A DNA stretch of 64,000 bases from Caproiciproducens galactitolivorans (GTDB taxonomy: Bacteria > Bacillota > Clostridia > Oscillospirales > Acutalibacteraceae). Numbering within the stretch: the stretch's first letter is position 1; each line of letters starts with the position of its first letter. Shown one piece after another: positions 43,926 to 52,109 of this stretch. The stretch spans positions 85,012 to 149,011 of the forward strand of contig NZ_SRMQ01000005.1 of assembly GCF_004768785.1 (NCBI RefSeq), in the 5' to 3' direction. The position numbers were made by a program, and so were the translations under genes. Under the pieces are notes generated by a model that worked only from the letters and a program-made list of their open reading frames with translations, ran no database searches and was not told the origin of the DNA.

Positions 43926-45284
43926 CTATATTTGAATATTACTATGTTTTTTGGAAAGGCCGGAAACTCTTTTTTCCGCGAGCATCTGCAGGTTTGCGAT
44001 AACGCGAATCCTTGTATCTTTCGGATGAACAATATCCTCAATGTATCCATCTGCAGCAACAGCAAACGGAGAGGCTTCCGTTTCTTTATATTCTTCAATC
44101 AGCTTTTTACGGTCTTCCACCGGATTGGCAGAATTGGCAAGGCGGTCGTTCCAAAGAAAGATTGCTGCTGTTTCCGGCGCAAGCGGGGAAACCACCGCAT
44201 TGGGCCACGCCATCGTGTAATCCGAATTCGCTCCGCGGCCGGCGACCGCAATATAAACGGGGCCATAAGCGGAACCGGTTATAACCGTGATTTTCCCCGT
44301 GGTCGCTTCGGAATAAGAGCTAGAGAGCTTAGAAGCTTCACGAAGAGATTCAAATTTCTCCGCGTTGACAAAGGTCACAATCGGCAGGGAAAATGCGTCG
44401 CAGAACCGGATAAAACGAGCCGCTTTCGTGCAGGAATCCGCATCAAGCTCCCCTTGTAATGCTACAATTCCGGTTGTAGAACCATCAATTTCCGCAAAAC
44501 CGGTTATGGAAGACGTTCCGAACCGGTCGCCCAGTTCTACAAAACTGGCGTCGTCACATACAGCGGTAAGAACCGTTCTCATATCGGAATCGCACGTTAA
44601 CTCCGTTTCGTCGCTGATAGCCTGCATTTCCAAAACTGGAATACCGGACAGGTTATTGGAAGGAAGGAGCGTTACCAGCTTGCGTACAGTTGAAATGGCG
44701 TCCTGCTCATCTTCAGAAACGATATGGCAGATCCCCATTTTTGCCGCCTCTTCCGCCGAACCATGTTCACCGTTTGTGTCAATGGTCAGTTCGCTGTTCT
44801 TAGACATTACAATAAAATCAGCGCTCGCGGCAATCATCGCCGAGGTACCGATGCAAGGTCCTAGAATCAATGATATTTGGGGAACAACGCCGGAAAGTTC
44901 ATTCGCATTTGCAAGCACATCCCCATACGCGGCAAAAATATCGCTTCCCTCTTTCAAACGCCCTCCGATGGAATCATAAATCCCAATAATTGGAGTACCT
45001 GTTCTTAAAGCCAGATTATATAATTTCTTAATTTTAGAAGCCTGTGCTTTGGACATGGCTCCTCCTTCAATATCTTTGTTCTGGGAAAACACAAAGACCG
45101 GACAGCCCTCAATCGTACCATACCCTGTGATTACTTCCGCCAAGTTTTCACCGGATTTCGCAAAACAGTCTATTTCATTAAAACTGCCTGCGTCAAATAA
45201 AGCGTTGATGCGTTGATACCCTGTTGTGCTTTCCACCGAATCGCGCAGACGATGCAACAGTTCAGCATTGTCGACCTTATTCAT
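43926..45284 (-). CDS. Acyl-CoA carboxyltransferase subunit (MmdA/PccB/12S-like)
   Basis: The 452-aa crotonase-fold carboxyltransferase has 'INALFDAGSFNEID' near the start, 'GTPIIGIYDSIGGRLKEG', 'QISLILGPCIGTSAM' and a C-terminal half with 'FCDAFSLPIVTFVNAE' and 'YIAVAGRGANSDY'. It is about 60 residues shorter than typical MmdA and its C-terminal motif differs ('WPNAVVSPLAPETAA'), so the acyl-CoA substrate is uncertain. First gene of the three-gene operon, 45 nt before the biotin protein. Confidence 0.85.
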   Translation of the reverse strand: MNKVDNAELLHRLRDSVESTTGYQRINALFDAGSFNEIDCFAKSGENLAEVITGYGTIEGCPVFVFSQNKDIEGGAMSKAQASKIKKLYNLALRTGTPIIGIYDSIGGRLKEGSDIFAAYGDVLANANELSGVVPQISLILGPCIGTSAMIAASADFIVMSKNSELTIDTNGEHGSAEEAAKMGICHIVSEDEQDAISTVRKLVTLLPSNNLSGIPVLEMQAISDETELTCDSDMRTVLTAVCDDASFVELGDRFGTSSITGFAEIDGSTTGIVALQGELDADSCTKAARFIRFCDAFSLPIVTFVNAEKFESLREASKLSSSYSEATTGKITVITGSAYGPVYIAVAGRGANSDYTMAWPNAVVSPLAPETAAIFLWNDRLANSANPVEDRKKLIEEYKETEASPFAVAADGYIEDIVHPKDTRIRVIANLQMLAEKRVSGLSKKHSNIQI

Positions 45285-45341
45285 TTTTATTCCTCCAATA
45301 TTGGTAAAATACTTGTGAAAAAATTTTCAAATTTTAAATAA

Positions 45342-45370
45342 ATTATAATATATTCCCAACGGAAAGGCAA
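45342..45370 (-). promoter_or_regulatory. Transcarboxylase operon promoter
   Basis: On the minus strand, TTGCCT (45365-45370), a 17-nt spacer and TATAAT (45342-45347). Confidence 0.7.
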
Positions 45371-45383
45371 GGGATAATCTTAT

Positions 45384-45782
45384 TTATTCACTATAATTGC
45401 AAATCTTTACAAATTTCGACAGGGGACAGAGCATACTTCCGTTCTGAAGAACAAAGCCGGCAGACTGAAAAAACGGCTCCCATCCTGCAATTTTTGACTC
45501 CATCTGATACGCGCCAATCGTTGAGCCAAAGGAAGCTGCGGCACGCATCAGGCTGTCCGCACACATGCGGCTGTCCCCATCCGCCTGCGAAAAATCCTTG
45601 CAGCCAGATATCTCCATTTTCAGCAAACGGATAGTGGAAGCTTTCATGTCCACAACAATATAACCTCGTTCATCCGCGCCTTCGCACATTACGAGAACCC
45701 GTGCGTCATCTTCTGCGCCGGGGACGGACCGTAAAATTCGTTCCGTCCTTTCCCTGTCTTTGAGCGGCAGTATGGTAATCAT
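45384..45782 (-). CDS. Uncharacterised protein, possibly GNAT-like
   Basis: A 132-aa protein with AAGGAGGAAAG before its ATG, 12 nt downstream of rluB. Strand-helix order and 'DSLMRAAASFGST' followed by 'WEPFFQSAGFVLQNG' resemble the C-terminal half of a GNAT acetyltransferase. The N-terminal acetyl-CoA motif is not clear, so this is only a fold guess. Co-transcription with rluB is likely. Confidence 0.7.
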   Translation of the reverse strand: MITILPLKDRERTERILRSVPGAEDDARVLVMCEGADERGYIVVDMKASTIRLLKMEISGCKDFSQADGDSRMCADSLMRAAASFGSTIGAYQMESKIAGWEPFFQSAGFVLQNGSMLCPLSKFVKICNYSE

Positions 45783-45794
45783 CCGCTTTCCTCC

Positions 45795-46538
45795 TTAAGC
45801 TTTTCTGGACTTGCCTTCTTTTGCACCGGCCATCAGTTTTTTTACTTCCTCATTTGTAAGCGGACGCCACTTTCCGGGCTGAAGCATGCCAAGTTTCACC
45901 GGACCGACCGCAATGCGTTTCAACCTTGCGACTTTCAAACCAAGCTGTTCGCACATTTTACGAATCTGCCGGTTCCTTCCCTCGTATAAAACGATTTCCA
46001 GAACAACGCGCCCGGCTTCCTGCGAAATTACGTTTACCTTTGCAGGCGCTGTTTTTCTACCGTCAATAACAATCCCAACGGCAATCTGTGTCAACTGATC
46101 CTCCGTTATGCCGGGCCGGACCGTTACGCGGTAGGTTTTCGGAATATGAAGAGAAGGGTGCGTCATCGCGTTTGCAAACTCCCCGTCGTTTGTCATGAGA
46201 AGCAGCCCTTCGGATTCCCTGTCCAGACGCCCAACCGGATAAACGCGCTCAGGAATATCTTTAACCAGCTCGGCGACGCATTTCCGGTTCATTTCATCGC
46301 TCATGGTGGTAATGAAGCCGCGCGGCTTATGCAGCATGATATAAACTTCCTTCACATGCGCGTCCAGAAACTTCCCCCTAATGCTGACTTTATCCTTTTG
46401 GGGATCAACTTTATCGCCGATTTTCGCGGTAACCCCGTTTACTTTAACCTCCCCGGCGGAAATCATCTCTTCCGCTTTCCTGCGTGAAGCGATTCCACAG
46501 TCTGCGATCAATTTCTGCAGTCGCACGTCTTTTGCCAT
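45795..46538 (-). CDS. rluB: Large-subunit rRNA pseudouridine synthase, RluB/RsuA type
   Basis: The 247-aa enzyme has an N-terminal S4 domain ('VRLQKLIADCGIASRRKAEE') and the catalytic aspartate in 'VGRLDRESEGLLLMTNDG'. It isomerises uridine in 23S rRNA. I chose the ATG at 46538 because GAGG lies 9 nt upstream; another ATG directly abuts that GAGG. The scpAB-ytfJ-dac-rluB order is common in Clostridia. Confidence 0.96.
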   Translation of the reverse strand: MAKDVRLQKLIADCGIASRRKAEEMISAGEVKVNGVTAKIGDKVDPQKDKVSIRGKFLDAHVKEVYIMLHKPRGFITTMSDEMNRKCVAELVKDIPERVYPVGRLDRESEGLLLMTNDGEFANAMTHPSLHIPKTYRVTVRPGITEDQLTQIAVGIVIDGRKTAPAKVNVISQEAGRVVLEIVLYEGRNRQIRKMCEQLGLKVARLKRIAVGPVKLGMLQPGKWRPLTNEEVKKLMAGAKEGKSRKA

Positions 46539-46559
46539 TTTATTCATCCTCTATGTTAT

Positions 46560-47699
46560 TTAAAATAGGTTCTTAAGCCATTCCATCCATTTTTGAAATA
46601 TGTTCTTATCCGTTTTTTCCTGTGCTACCGTTGCTGCCGCAACAAGATCCGTGGTGGCCAGCGTCTGCGTATTCAGCGTATACCGTATGCAACCCACCGT
46701 TTGCCCCTCCTCCACGGGCGCGTACAAGAAAGAAGACAGTTCCACGGTTCGTTTAATACCCGAGACATCGCTGTATTCCACCGCGATATCATTCCCCTTG
46801 CAGCCGTGCACAACCACGCTGTCGGCGCCCCCCCCTACGATCGGTATTTTTACAGCATAGGAGGAGTCGTCAATCTTATATCCGGTCAATTTTGAAAAAC
46901 CATAGTCCAAAAGCTTTTGATGGTCTTTCCAATCATCCGGATCATTCAGGGTAACAGCAATCAGGTTTACTCCGTTCCTTTGCGCAGACGATACCAGACA
47001 CCTGCCGGATTTTTTTGTAAATCCGGTCTTTACGCCAATACAGCCATCATACATACTCAGAAGCTTATTATGATTTTTGAGCTTGCGCGTTTGATCGGGA
47101 TTCACAAACTGAACTGCCATTACCTTCTGGCTGGCAATCTCGGCAAAATCCGGATTGTGCATTGCGGCCGCCGCAAGAATCGCCAAGTCCTTGGCCGTCG
47201 TATAGTGGTTTTCATCATCCAAGCCAGAAGGCGTGACAAAGTGCGTATTAGTCATGTTTAATTCCTTGGCCCTCTTGTTCATTAAAACAGCGAAAGCCTG
47301 ATCGGAACCGCTGATCGCAATGGCGGCGGAATTTGCGGCGTCATTGCCGGAAACAAGCAGCATCCCTTCCGCTAAAGCCCTCAAGCTCAGCTTATCGCCG
47401 GGCCGCAACCCCATGGAAGAACCTTCTACCCGCACCATTTTGTCAGTAATCGTCACCACTTTATTATTCACAGCGGCGGTTTCCAGCGTGATTAACGCCG
47501 TCATAATTTTTGTTGTGCTGGCCATCGGGCGCCGTTCGTTTTCATTTTTTGCATAAAGAATCCGCCCGTCATCCGCATTTATTAAAATAGCGGATTTTGC
47601 CGACACTTGAAGCGGAGCGGTATCCGCGATAGCCATCATGGAAAAAAAGAACGGAAAGAATAAAACGATTAAAAAAGTTATTGCTGCTTTTTTTAACAA
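46560..47699 (-). CDS. D-alanyl-D-alanine carboxypeptidase (DacF/DacB-type PBP5 family), copy 1
   Basis: The 379-aa secreted enzyme has a signal peptide (about 1-26), S-x-x-K at S61/K64 ('MASTTKIMT'), SGN at about 117-119, KTG in 'IGVKTGFTKKSG' and a C-terminal amphipathic anchor. It trims the terminal D-Ala of peptidoglycan stem peptides. The start is TTG at 47699, after AGGTGG. Position right after ytfJ suggests sporulation expression, and a weak SigF/G-like element is visible upstream, but this is inference. Confidence 0.93.
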   Translation of the reverse strand: MLKKAAITFLIVLFFPFFFSMMAIADTAPLQVSAKSAILINADDGRILYAKNENERRPMASTTKIMTALITLETAAVNNKVVTITDKMVRVEGSSMGLRPGDKLSLRALAEGMLLVSGNDAANSAAIAISGSDQAFAVLMNKRAKELNMTNTHFVTPSGLDDENHYTTAKDLAILAAAAMHNPDFAEIASQKVMAVQFVNPDQTRKLKNHNKLLSMYDGCIGVKTGFTKKSGRCLVSSAQRNGVNLIAVTLNDPDDWKDHQKLLDYGFSKLTGYKIDDSSYAVKIPIVGGGADSVVVHGCKGNDIAVEYSDVSGIKRTVELSSFLYAPVEEGQTVGCIRYTLNTQTLATTDLVAAATVAQEKTDKNIFQKWMEWLKNLF

Positions 47700-47753
47700 A
47701 ACAACCACCTGCCTATAAATCTATATGCAGACGGTTGCTTTAATATTGAGTAA

Positions 47754-48227
47754 TTATATTTGTGGATCGTCCAATTTAACGTCTTTTATCTCGGACTCGG
47801 ATTTGGAGCAGCATTTGCCTTCGGAGCCCCGGTACCGTTTTCCGTCTCCCTTTTTCGAGCCGAACATTCCACCGATTTTATCCATGACTTCGGGGAACAT
47901 ACCGATAATCCGGTCCGCCGTATTGTTGTACGGATCAATTTGCAGCATCTTTACTTCTCCGTTGCAAATAGTAATAAAAGCAACCGGACTGATGGAAACA
48001 CCGGCTCCGGTACCGCCGCCGAAGAAGGTCTTCTCGCTTTGCGTTTTCGTTGGAAAATCGGAACCGCCGGAAGCAAAGCCGTAGCTTATTTTTGAAATTG
48101 GAATAATAATAGAACCGTCCGGCGATGTAATCGGATCGCCGACAATAGAATTGATATCGACCATTTGCTTGATCTTTTCCAAGGTCGTATTCATCATGCC
48201 TTCAATGGGATGTTCACTCATGCTCAT
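47754..48227 (-). CDS. ytfJ: Sporulation protein YtfJ (GerW family)
   Basis: The 157-aa protein has the conserved 'PIEGMMNTTLEKIKQMVDIN' start, 'PISKISYGFASGGSDF' and 'GGGTGAGVSISPVAFI'. YtfJ/GerW is a forespore protein important for germination with some nutrients in Bacillus. It overlaps DUF2953 by 14 nt, as in the Bacillus ytfI-ytfJ pair. Confidence 0.96.
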   Translation of the reverse strand: MSMSEHPIEGMMNTTLEKIKQMVDINSIVGDPITSPDGSIIIPISKISYGFASGGSDFPTKTQSEKTFFGGGTGAGVSISPVAFITICNGEVKMLQIDPYNNTADRIIGMFPEVMDKIGGMFGSKKGDGKRYRGSEGKCCSKSESEIKDVKLDDPQI

Positions 48228-48873
48228 GCACCGCCTTATTTGTAGAATTATTTGAAATTTTCGGGTTTGCTTTTGCCGCTTTATAGAGCTTCGTCGATTG
48301 CATAAGCGCAGGCAGTAAAGATATTAGAATCGAAAGCAGCATTATTCGGGCTTTGTATTGAAAAAGTACGCTACTCTCTTTCCTGTTAAAATCGGGAACA
48401 ACATTAATGTGATACCGCCTGCAATTCTTATTCGCAACCAGAATCCCCATTGCCGTATACACGACCGAACAGGTATAGCCGTAATTAATAGCGGCCTGCG
48501 CGGCGTCCTCGTCTGCAACCGTAATCTCCACGGAAATATTTTGAATGATCAGATGGGAAAAAAGCTTTTTTGCGGCTCCGGTTGCTATAGAGGAAAATTC
48601 GCTGATAATACTCAGAAAGCCGGATAAACCCTTCTGCTTTATTATTTCCTTAATTTTTGATTTTGTATCCTTTTTTTCTTCCGCTTCCTCTTTACCAACT
48701 TTTTCCTCGGATTTTTGGGGAGCCTCCCGTTCCGCAGGAATTTTATATCGGAAAAACAGGTACCGAATCGTTGCCGTAAACTCGTTTTCAAAGCGCATCT
48801 TTACGGTAACCGGACAGATAAGAAGGATGCCAAAGAAAAGGATGATTATAAAAAAAATCTTTAACGCGTTCAT
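48214..48873 (-). CDS. DUF2953 protein (YtfI-like)
   Basis: The 219-aa protein has one N-terminal span ('IIILFFGILLICP'), a charged low-complexity segment (about 50-75) and a C-terminal hydrophobic stretch. The DUF2953 core includes 'AQAAINYGYTCSVVYTAMGIL'. It is always paired with ytfJ; function unknown. Upstream of it is scpB, 23 nt away. Confidence 0.88.
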   Translation of the reverse strand: MNALKIFFIIILFFGILLICPVTVKMRFENEFTATIRYLFFRYKIPAEREAPQKSEEKVGKEEAEEKKDTKSKIKEIIKQKGLSGFLSIISEFSSIATGAAKKLFSHLIIQNISVEITVADEDAAQAAINYGYTCSVVYTAMGILVANKNCRRYHINVVPDFNRKESSVLFQYKARIMLLSILISLLPALMQSTKLYKAAKANPKISNNSTNKAVHEHE

Positions 48874-48896
48874 AAAGCCTCCAGCAGCGGTCTTGC

Positions 48897-49457
48897 CTAT
48901 CCGGCTGAAACATTCTTGAGGTCGTTCTCTTCCTCCTCCGGCTGCTGCGTTTTTTCAAGGGGAGGAAGCTCGCTGAGCGAAGAAACGTTCAAGCAGCGTA
49001 AGAAACTTGGAGTCGTACCGTAAAGCAGAGGCCTTCCCGGCAATTCCAGCCGGCCCCGTTCCTCAATCAGCCCTTTTGCCGTAAGGCTGCCCAATACGCC
49101 GGAGCAATCCACCCCGCGGATCTGCTCAATAAACGCCTTGGTAACCGGCTGGTTATACGCTACAATCGCGAGCACTTCCATGCTTGCCTGGGAAAGCGGC
49201 GTATTCCTGCGCATATCCAAAATGCGGCGGACAAACGGTGTATATTGCGGATTGGAACACATCTGAAATTGTTCGTCAAGCTGTACAATTCGAATTCCGG
49301 CTTCTTCCCGGTTAAATTCATCCATTAAATTCTTCACTATTTTCAGAACGGTTGGCTTATCCAGTTCCAGAGCGTCCGCAATCCTGTCAATGGATACCGG
49401 GTCGCCGCTTGAAAAAAGAATCGCTTCTATTGCGCCTTGTATTTTTTTAATCTCCAT
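48897..49457 (-). CDS. scpB: Segregation and condensation protein B
   Basis: The 186-aa winged-helix kleisin-partner has 'IQGAIEAILFSSGDPVS' at the start, 'LSQASMEVLAIVAYNQPVTK' and 'GRPLLYGTTPSFLRCLN'. The ATG at 49457, 31 nt inside the end of scpA, has a GGCGGTG signal and gives the family N-terminus. Confidence 0.96.
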   Translation of the reverse strand: MEIKKIQGAIEAILFSSGDPVSIDRIADALELDKPTVLKIVKNLMDEFNREEAGIRIVQLDEQFQMCSNPQYTPFVRRILDMRRNTPLSQASMEVLAIVAYNQPVTKAFIEQIRGVDCSGVLGSLTAKGLIEERGRLELPGRPLLYGTTPSFLRCLNVSSLSELPPLEKTQQPEEEENDLKNVSAG

Positions 49458-50167
49458 TTTTTTACACCGCCACAAATCAATTTGACCGTTGCATTGCCCT
49501 TTTCTCCGTTAATTTGCACACGCTTCCCTTTTACCAGTTCCAACACCGCTAAAAAAGTCGCTATCAAATCCGATTTATCGGTTTTATCCGCAAATAATTC
49601 TTTGTACCTTACCTCATTCGTACGGTAAAGGCGGCGCAGAACATGTATGATCCGGGAAGATACGGATACAATTTTATGCGTTACAATGTTTGAGAACACC
49701 TCCGGCGACGGCGGGATAAAGCGTTTTCCATGCCCGACAGCCATATAATAGGCGTTATAAATTTCCATGGGCGTATGGTGGCGGCGGTATGTCTGATCAA
49801 ACTCGATTTCCGCCGCTTCGCGGACAAAGATATCATAATTCAGCCTTTCCGCCATCAGCTCCGCAATGCGTTTGCATTCCTGATATTCCAAAAGCTGCCC
49901 GCTCAACTCTTGCCGGAGCTTTTCGCCCTCTTCATGTTTGGGAAGAAGGGAAACGGTTTTCATATAAACAAGACGGGCGGCCATTTCCAGAAACTCGCTT
50001 GCAACGTCCATGTCCTCTTCCTTCATAGCGTTTATCTGCTCCATATACTGATCCAAAAGCTCAGAAATCTGAATATCGCAGATATCCAGTTTGTTTTTCC
50101 GGATCAGATAGAGCAATAAGTCAAGCGGTCCCTCAAATACCGGCAATTTATAGGATAGTTTTTCCAT
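49427..50167 (-). CDS. scpA: Segregation and condensation protein A
   Basis: The 246-aa kleisin has 'LPVFEGPLDLLLYLIRKNKL' (SMC-head contact), 'MAARLVYMKTVSLLP' and a C-terminal winged helix. It bridges the two SMC heads with ScpB. It follows an M50 protease by 11 nt. Confidence 0.97.
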   Translation of the reverse strand: MEKLSYKLPVFEGPLDLLLYLIRKNKLDICDIQISELLDQYMEQINAMKEEDMDVASEFLEMAARLVYMKTVSLLPKHEEGEKLRQELSGQLLEYQECKRIAELMAERLNYDIFVREAAEIEFDQTYRRHHTPMEIYNAYYMAVGHGKRFIPPSPEVFSNIVTHKIVSVSSRIIHVLRRLYRTNEVRYKELFADKTDKSDLIATFLAVLELVKGKRVQINGEKGNATVKLICGGVKKWRLKKYKAQ

Positions 50168-50178
50168 ATTGCCCCACT

Positions 50179-50871
50179 TTATAACAAACCGAAAAGTTTA
50201 AATGGCAGCGTAGCCAGCCAGAGGACCCCGTTCAAACATACATTCTGTAAAATTGCGAGAGGAACGCGAAGCATGCCGCTGAACAAGACAACAAACGCAA
50301 TCATAATAATAATATTCTGGTAACGATAATAATTATAGAGTGCCTTGCTGGAAAGGAAAGCGCCGAGTATCTTGGAGCCGTCAAGCGGCGGAAGCGGAAT
50401 CAAATTGAATACCGCCAGCGAAACGTTAATTACGATGTAGGCCGTAAAGAAATCATAAACAAATCCGGGCATTGAAAGGCCCTTCCACACAAAGAGAGCC
50501 AAATAAATGACTGCGCCAACAAAAGAAGCCAGCAAATTTGCGATTGGTCCGGCAAGAGCGGTAATCGCCATATCCCGGCGGGGATTTTTAAAATATCTTG
50601 TATCGACCGGCACCGGCTTCGCCCAGCCGAAGCCAAACATCAAAAGAAAGAATGCACCGATCGGGTCAAGGCTGACGATCGGGTTTAACGTAATCCTGCC
50701 GCTGTACTTTGCGGTTTTATCGCCAAGCTTATAGGCAACCCAGCCATGGGCGCACTCATGCAGCGGTAAGATACAGAAAATAACAAATAATGTTGCCAGT
50801 ATTTGTGATACTACGGACGCCATGTCCAGGGGCTGTCCCTTTAACATATTGCTCATCATATCAAATAGCAT
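50179..50871 (-). CDS. Site-2 protease family (M50) membrane protein
   Basis: A 230-aa membrane protein with zinc motif HECAH (38-42) and 'NLIPLPPLDGSKIL' as third ligand site, plus 'KYSGRITLNPIVSLDPIGA'. This is the YwhC-like S2P class often found before scpA. It is distinct from the SpoIVFB-like protein in this window. Substrate unknown. Confidence 0.93.
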   Translation of the reverse strand: MLFDMMSNMLKGQPLDMASVVSQILATLFVIFCILPLHECAHGWVAYKLGDKTAKYSGRITLNPIVSLDPIGAFFLLMFGFGWAKPVPVDTRYFKNPRRDMAITALAGPIANLLASFVGAVIYLALFVWKGLSMPGFVYDFFTAYIVINVSLAVFNLIPLPPLDGSKILGAFLSSKALYNYYRYQNIIIMIAFVVLFSGMLRVPLAILQNVCLNGVLWLATLPFKLFGLL

Positions 50872-50897
50872 ATCGAAATTCTCCTTTATAAGCTAAT

Positions 50898-50926
50898 ATT
50901 ATAATACGACTCCATAAAAAAAGCAA
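50898..50926 (-). promoter_or_regulatory. Promoter of the M50-scpAB operon
   Basis: On the minus strand, TTGCTT (50921-50926), a 17-nt spacer and TATAAT (50898-50903). Confidence 0.6.
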
Positions 50927-50994
50927 AACAATAATAAAAAGAAAAAATAATTTCAAAGATTTTCAAAGATATGAAACATAATGACGAAAAGGGC

Positions 50995-51023
50995 TTGCAA
51001 TTATTTTGATTTTCTGATAGAAT
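50995..51023 (+). promoter_or_regulatory. rpmB promoter
   Basis: TTGCAA (50995-51000), a 17-nt spacer and TAGAAT (51018-51023), about 50 nt upstream of rpmB. Confidence 0.65.
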
Positions 51024-51072
51024 ACCAATGTTGCGATTCTATACCAGTCCTTTTTAAAGGAGGTGCAGACAC

Positions 51073-51261
51073 ATGGCAAAATGTGATGTTTGTGGCAAGG
51101 ACATGGCTTTCGGTATAAGAGTATCCCATTCGCATAGACGTTCTAACAGAACTTGGAAACCCAATATTCGGCGTGTTAAAGCAGTTGTGAACGGTACTCC
51201 TAAGCGTATTTACGCCTGCACCCGCTGCTTGCGTTCCGGAAAGGTTACCCGTGCTGTCTAA
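51073..51261 (+). CDS. rpmB: 50S ribosomal protein L28
   Basis: 62 aa: 'MAKCDVCGKDM' and 'YACTRCLRSGKV' give the zinc-binding Cys set of the C+ form. AAAGGAGGTG precedes the ATG. One of the few plus-strand genes. In Bacillus rpmB lies next to spoVM; here it is 22 kb away with its own promoter and terminator. Confidence 0.99.
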   Translation: MAKCDVCGKDMAFGIRVSHSHRRSNRTWKPNIRRVKAVVNGTPKRIYACTRCLRSGKVTRAV

Positions 51262-51284
51262 TGAAAACAAAACATTAAGTTTAG

Positions 51285-51307
51285 AGGAGCCACATGAAGC
51301 GGCTCCT
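51285..51307 (+). terminator. Terminator after rpmB
   Basis: A stem AGGAGCC/GGCTCCT with a 9-nt loop, followed by TTTTTTC on the plus strand. Confidence 0.8.
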
Positions 51308-51350
51308 TTTTTCTTATTCCCTGGCCTAGTAAAAAAGTCATGCTTACTGC

Positions 51351-51389
51351 ATAAAAACAGGCCGTCCCATTGAGACGGCCTGTTTTTAT
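51351..51389 (-). terminator. Bidirectional-type terminator after plsY
   Basis: A perfect 16-bp stem (51351-51366 with 51374-51389) that includes A5/T5 runs, with a 7-nt loop. It overlaps the plsY stop codon. The run of A/T in the stem lets it work in both directions. Confidence 0.8.
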
Positions 51390-52096
51390 GATTTATGATT
51401 GATCGTCAATTTCTTCTCTGTGCCATTCTTAATTCTCTCAATGTTGGAACGATGTTCATAAATGATGGTAAGAGCCATGATAAGCGCTATGACCGATGTG
51501 ACCCACACATAAGTCAGGGTAACTTCAGGACTCAGACTCCCGCTCCGATAATCCAAAAAATAAGTAATAAGAAAGGTAGCAATCGGAAAGGATCCGGCAG
51601 CTAGCATAGAAGATAATGAAACAATTCTGGTAATAAGAAAAACAATTATAAATATTGAGATAACGACGATAAAAACACGCCAGTCAATCAGAGCGATCAT
51701 CGCTGCGCTCGTCAGGACTCCTTTACCGCCCTTAAAGCCAAAATAAATGGGATAAATATGGCCGATTACACAGGCCATCCCAGCAATATAAGCACCATAC
51801 TGGACAATCATCAGCGATGCGTCGGCCATGTCACAGAAATACCCGAAAACCGCCTTGCCAATGATTACGGAAATCGCGCCTTTTAAAAAGTCGAAGATAA
51901 AAGTAAAAATTGCAGCCTTTGTTCCTACTGAACGAAGCACGTTTGTTGCACCTGCATTACCGCTCCCCATTGTTCGAATATCTACTTTATTAAATAACTT
52001 GGTGAAAATAATAGAAAAACTAATACTCCCCAAAAGATAAGAAATAATCGCCACTATAACGGTTGGAAGTGCAAAATCCTTAACATAACCAAACAC
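51386..52096 (-). CDS. plsY: Glycerol-3-phosphate acyltransferase PlsY
   Basis: The 236-aa polytopic protein has 'SYLLGSISFSIIF', 'DIRTMGSGNAGATNVLR' and 'HIYPIYFGFKGGKGVLT', the three PlsY motifs. It transfers acyl from acyl-phosphate to glycerol-3-phosphate. I chose GTG at 52096, 7 nt after GGGGGA. It lies 13 nt after der, so the two are co-transcribed. Confidence 0.95.
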   Translation of the reverse strand: MFGYVKDFALPTVIVAIISYLLGSISFSIIFTKLFNKVDIRTMGSGNAGATNVLRSVGTKAAIFTFIFDFLKGAISVIIGKAVFGYFCDMADASLMIVQYGAYIAGMACVIGHIYPIYFGFKGGKGVLTSAAMIALIDWRVFIVVISIFIIVFLITRIVSLSSMLAAGSFPIATFLITYFLDYRSGSLSPEVTLTYVWVTSVIALIMALTIIYEHRSNIERIKNGTEKKLTINHKS

Positions 52097-52109
52097 TAAT
52101 AACTCCCCC

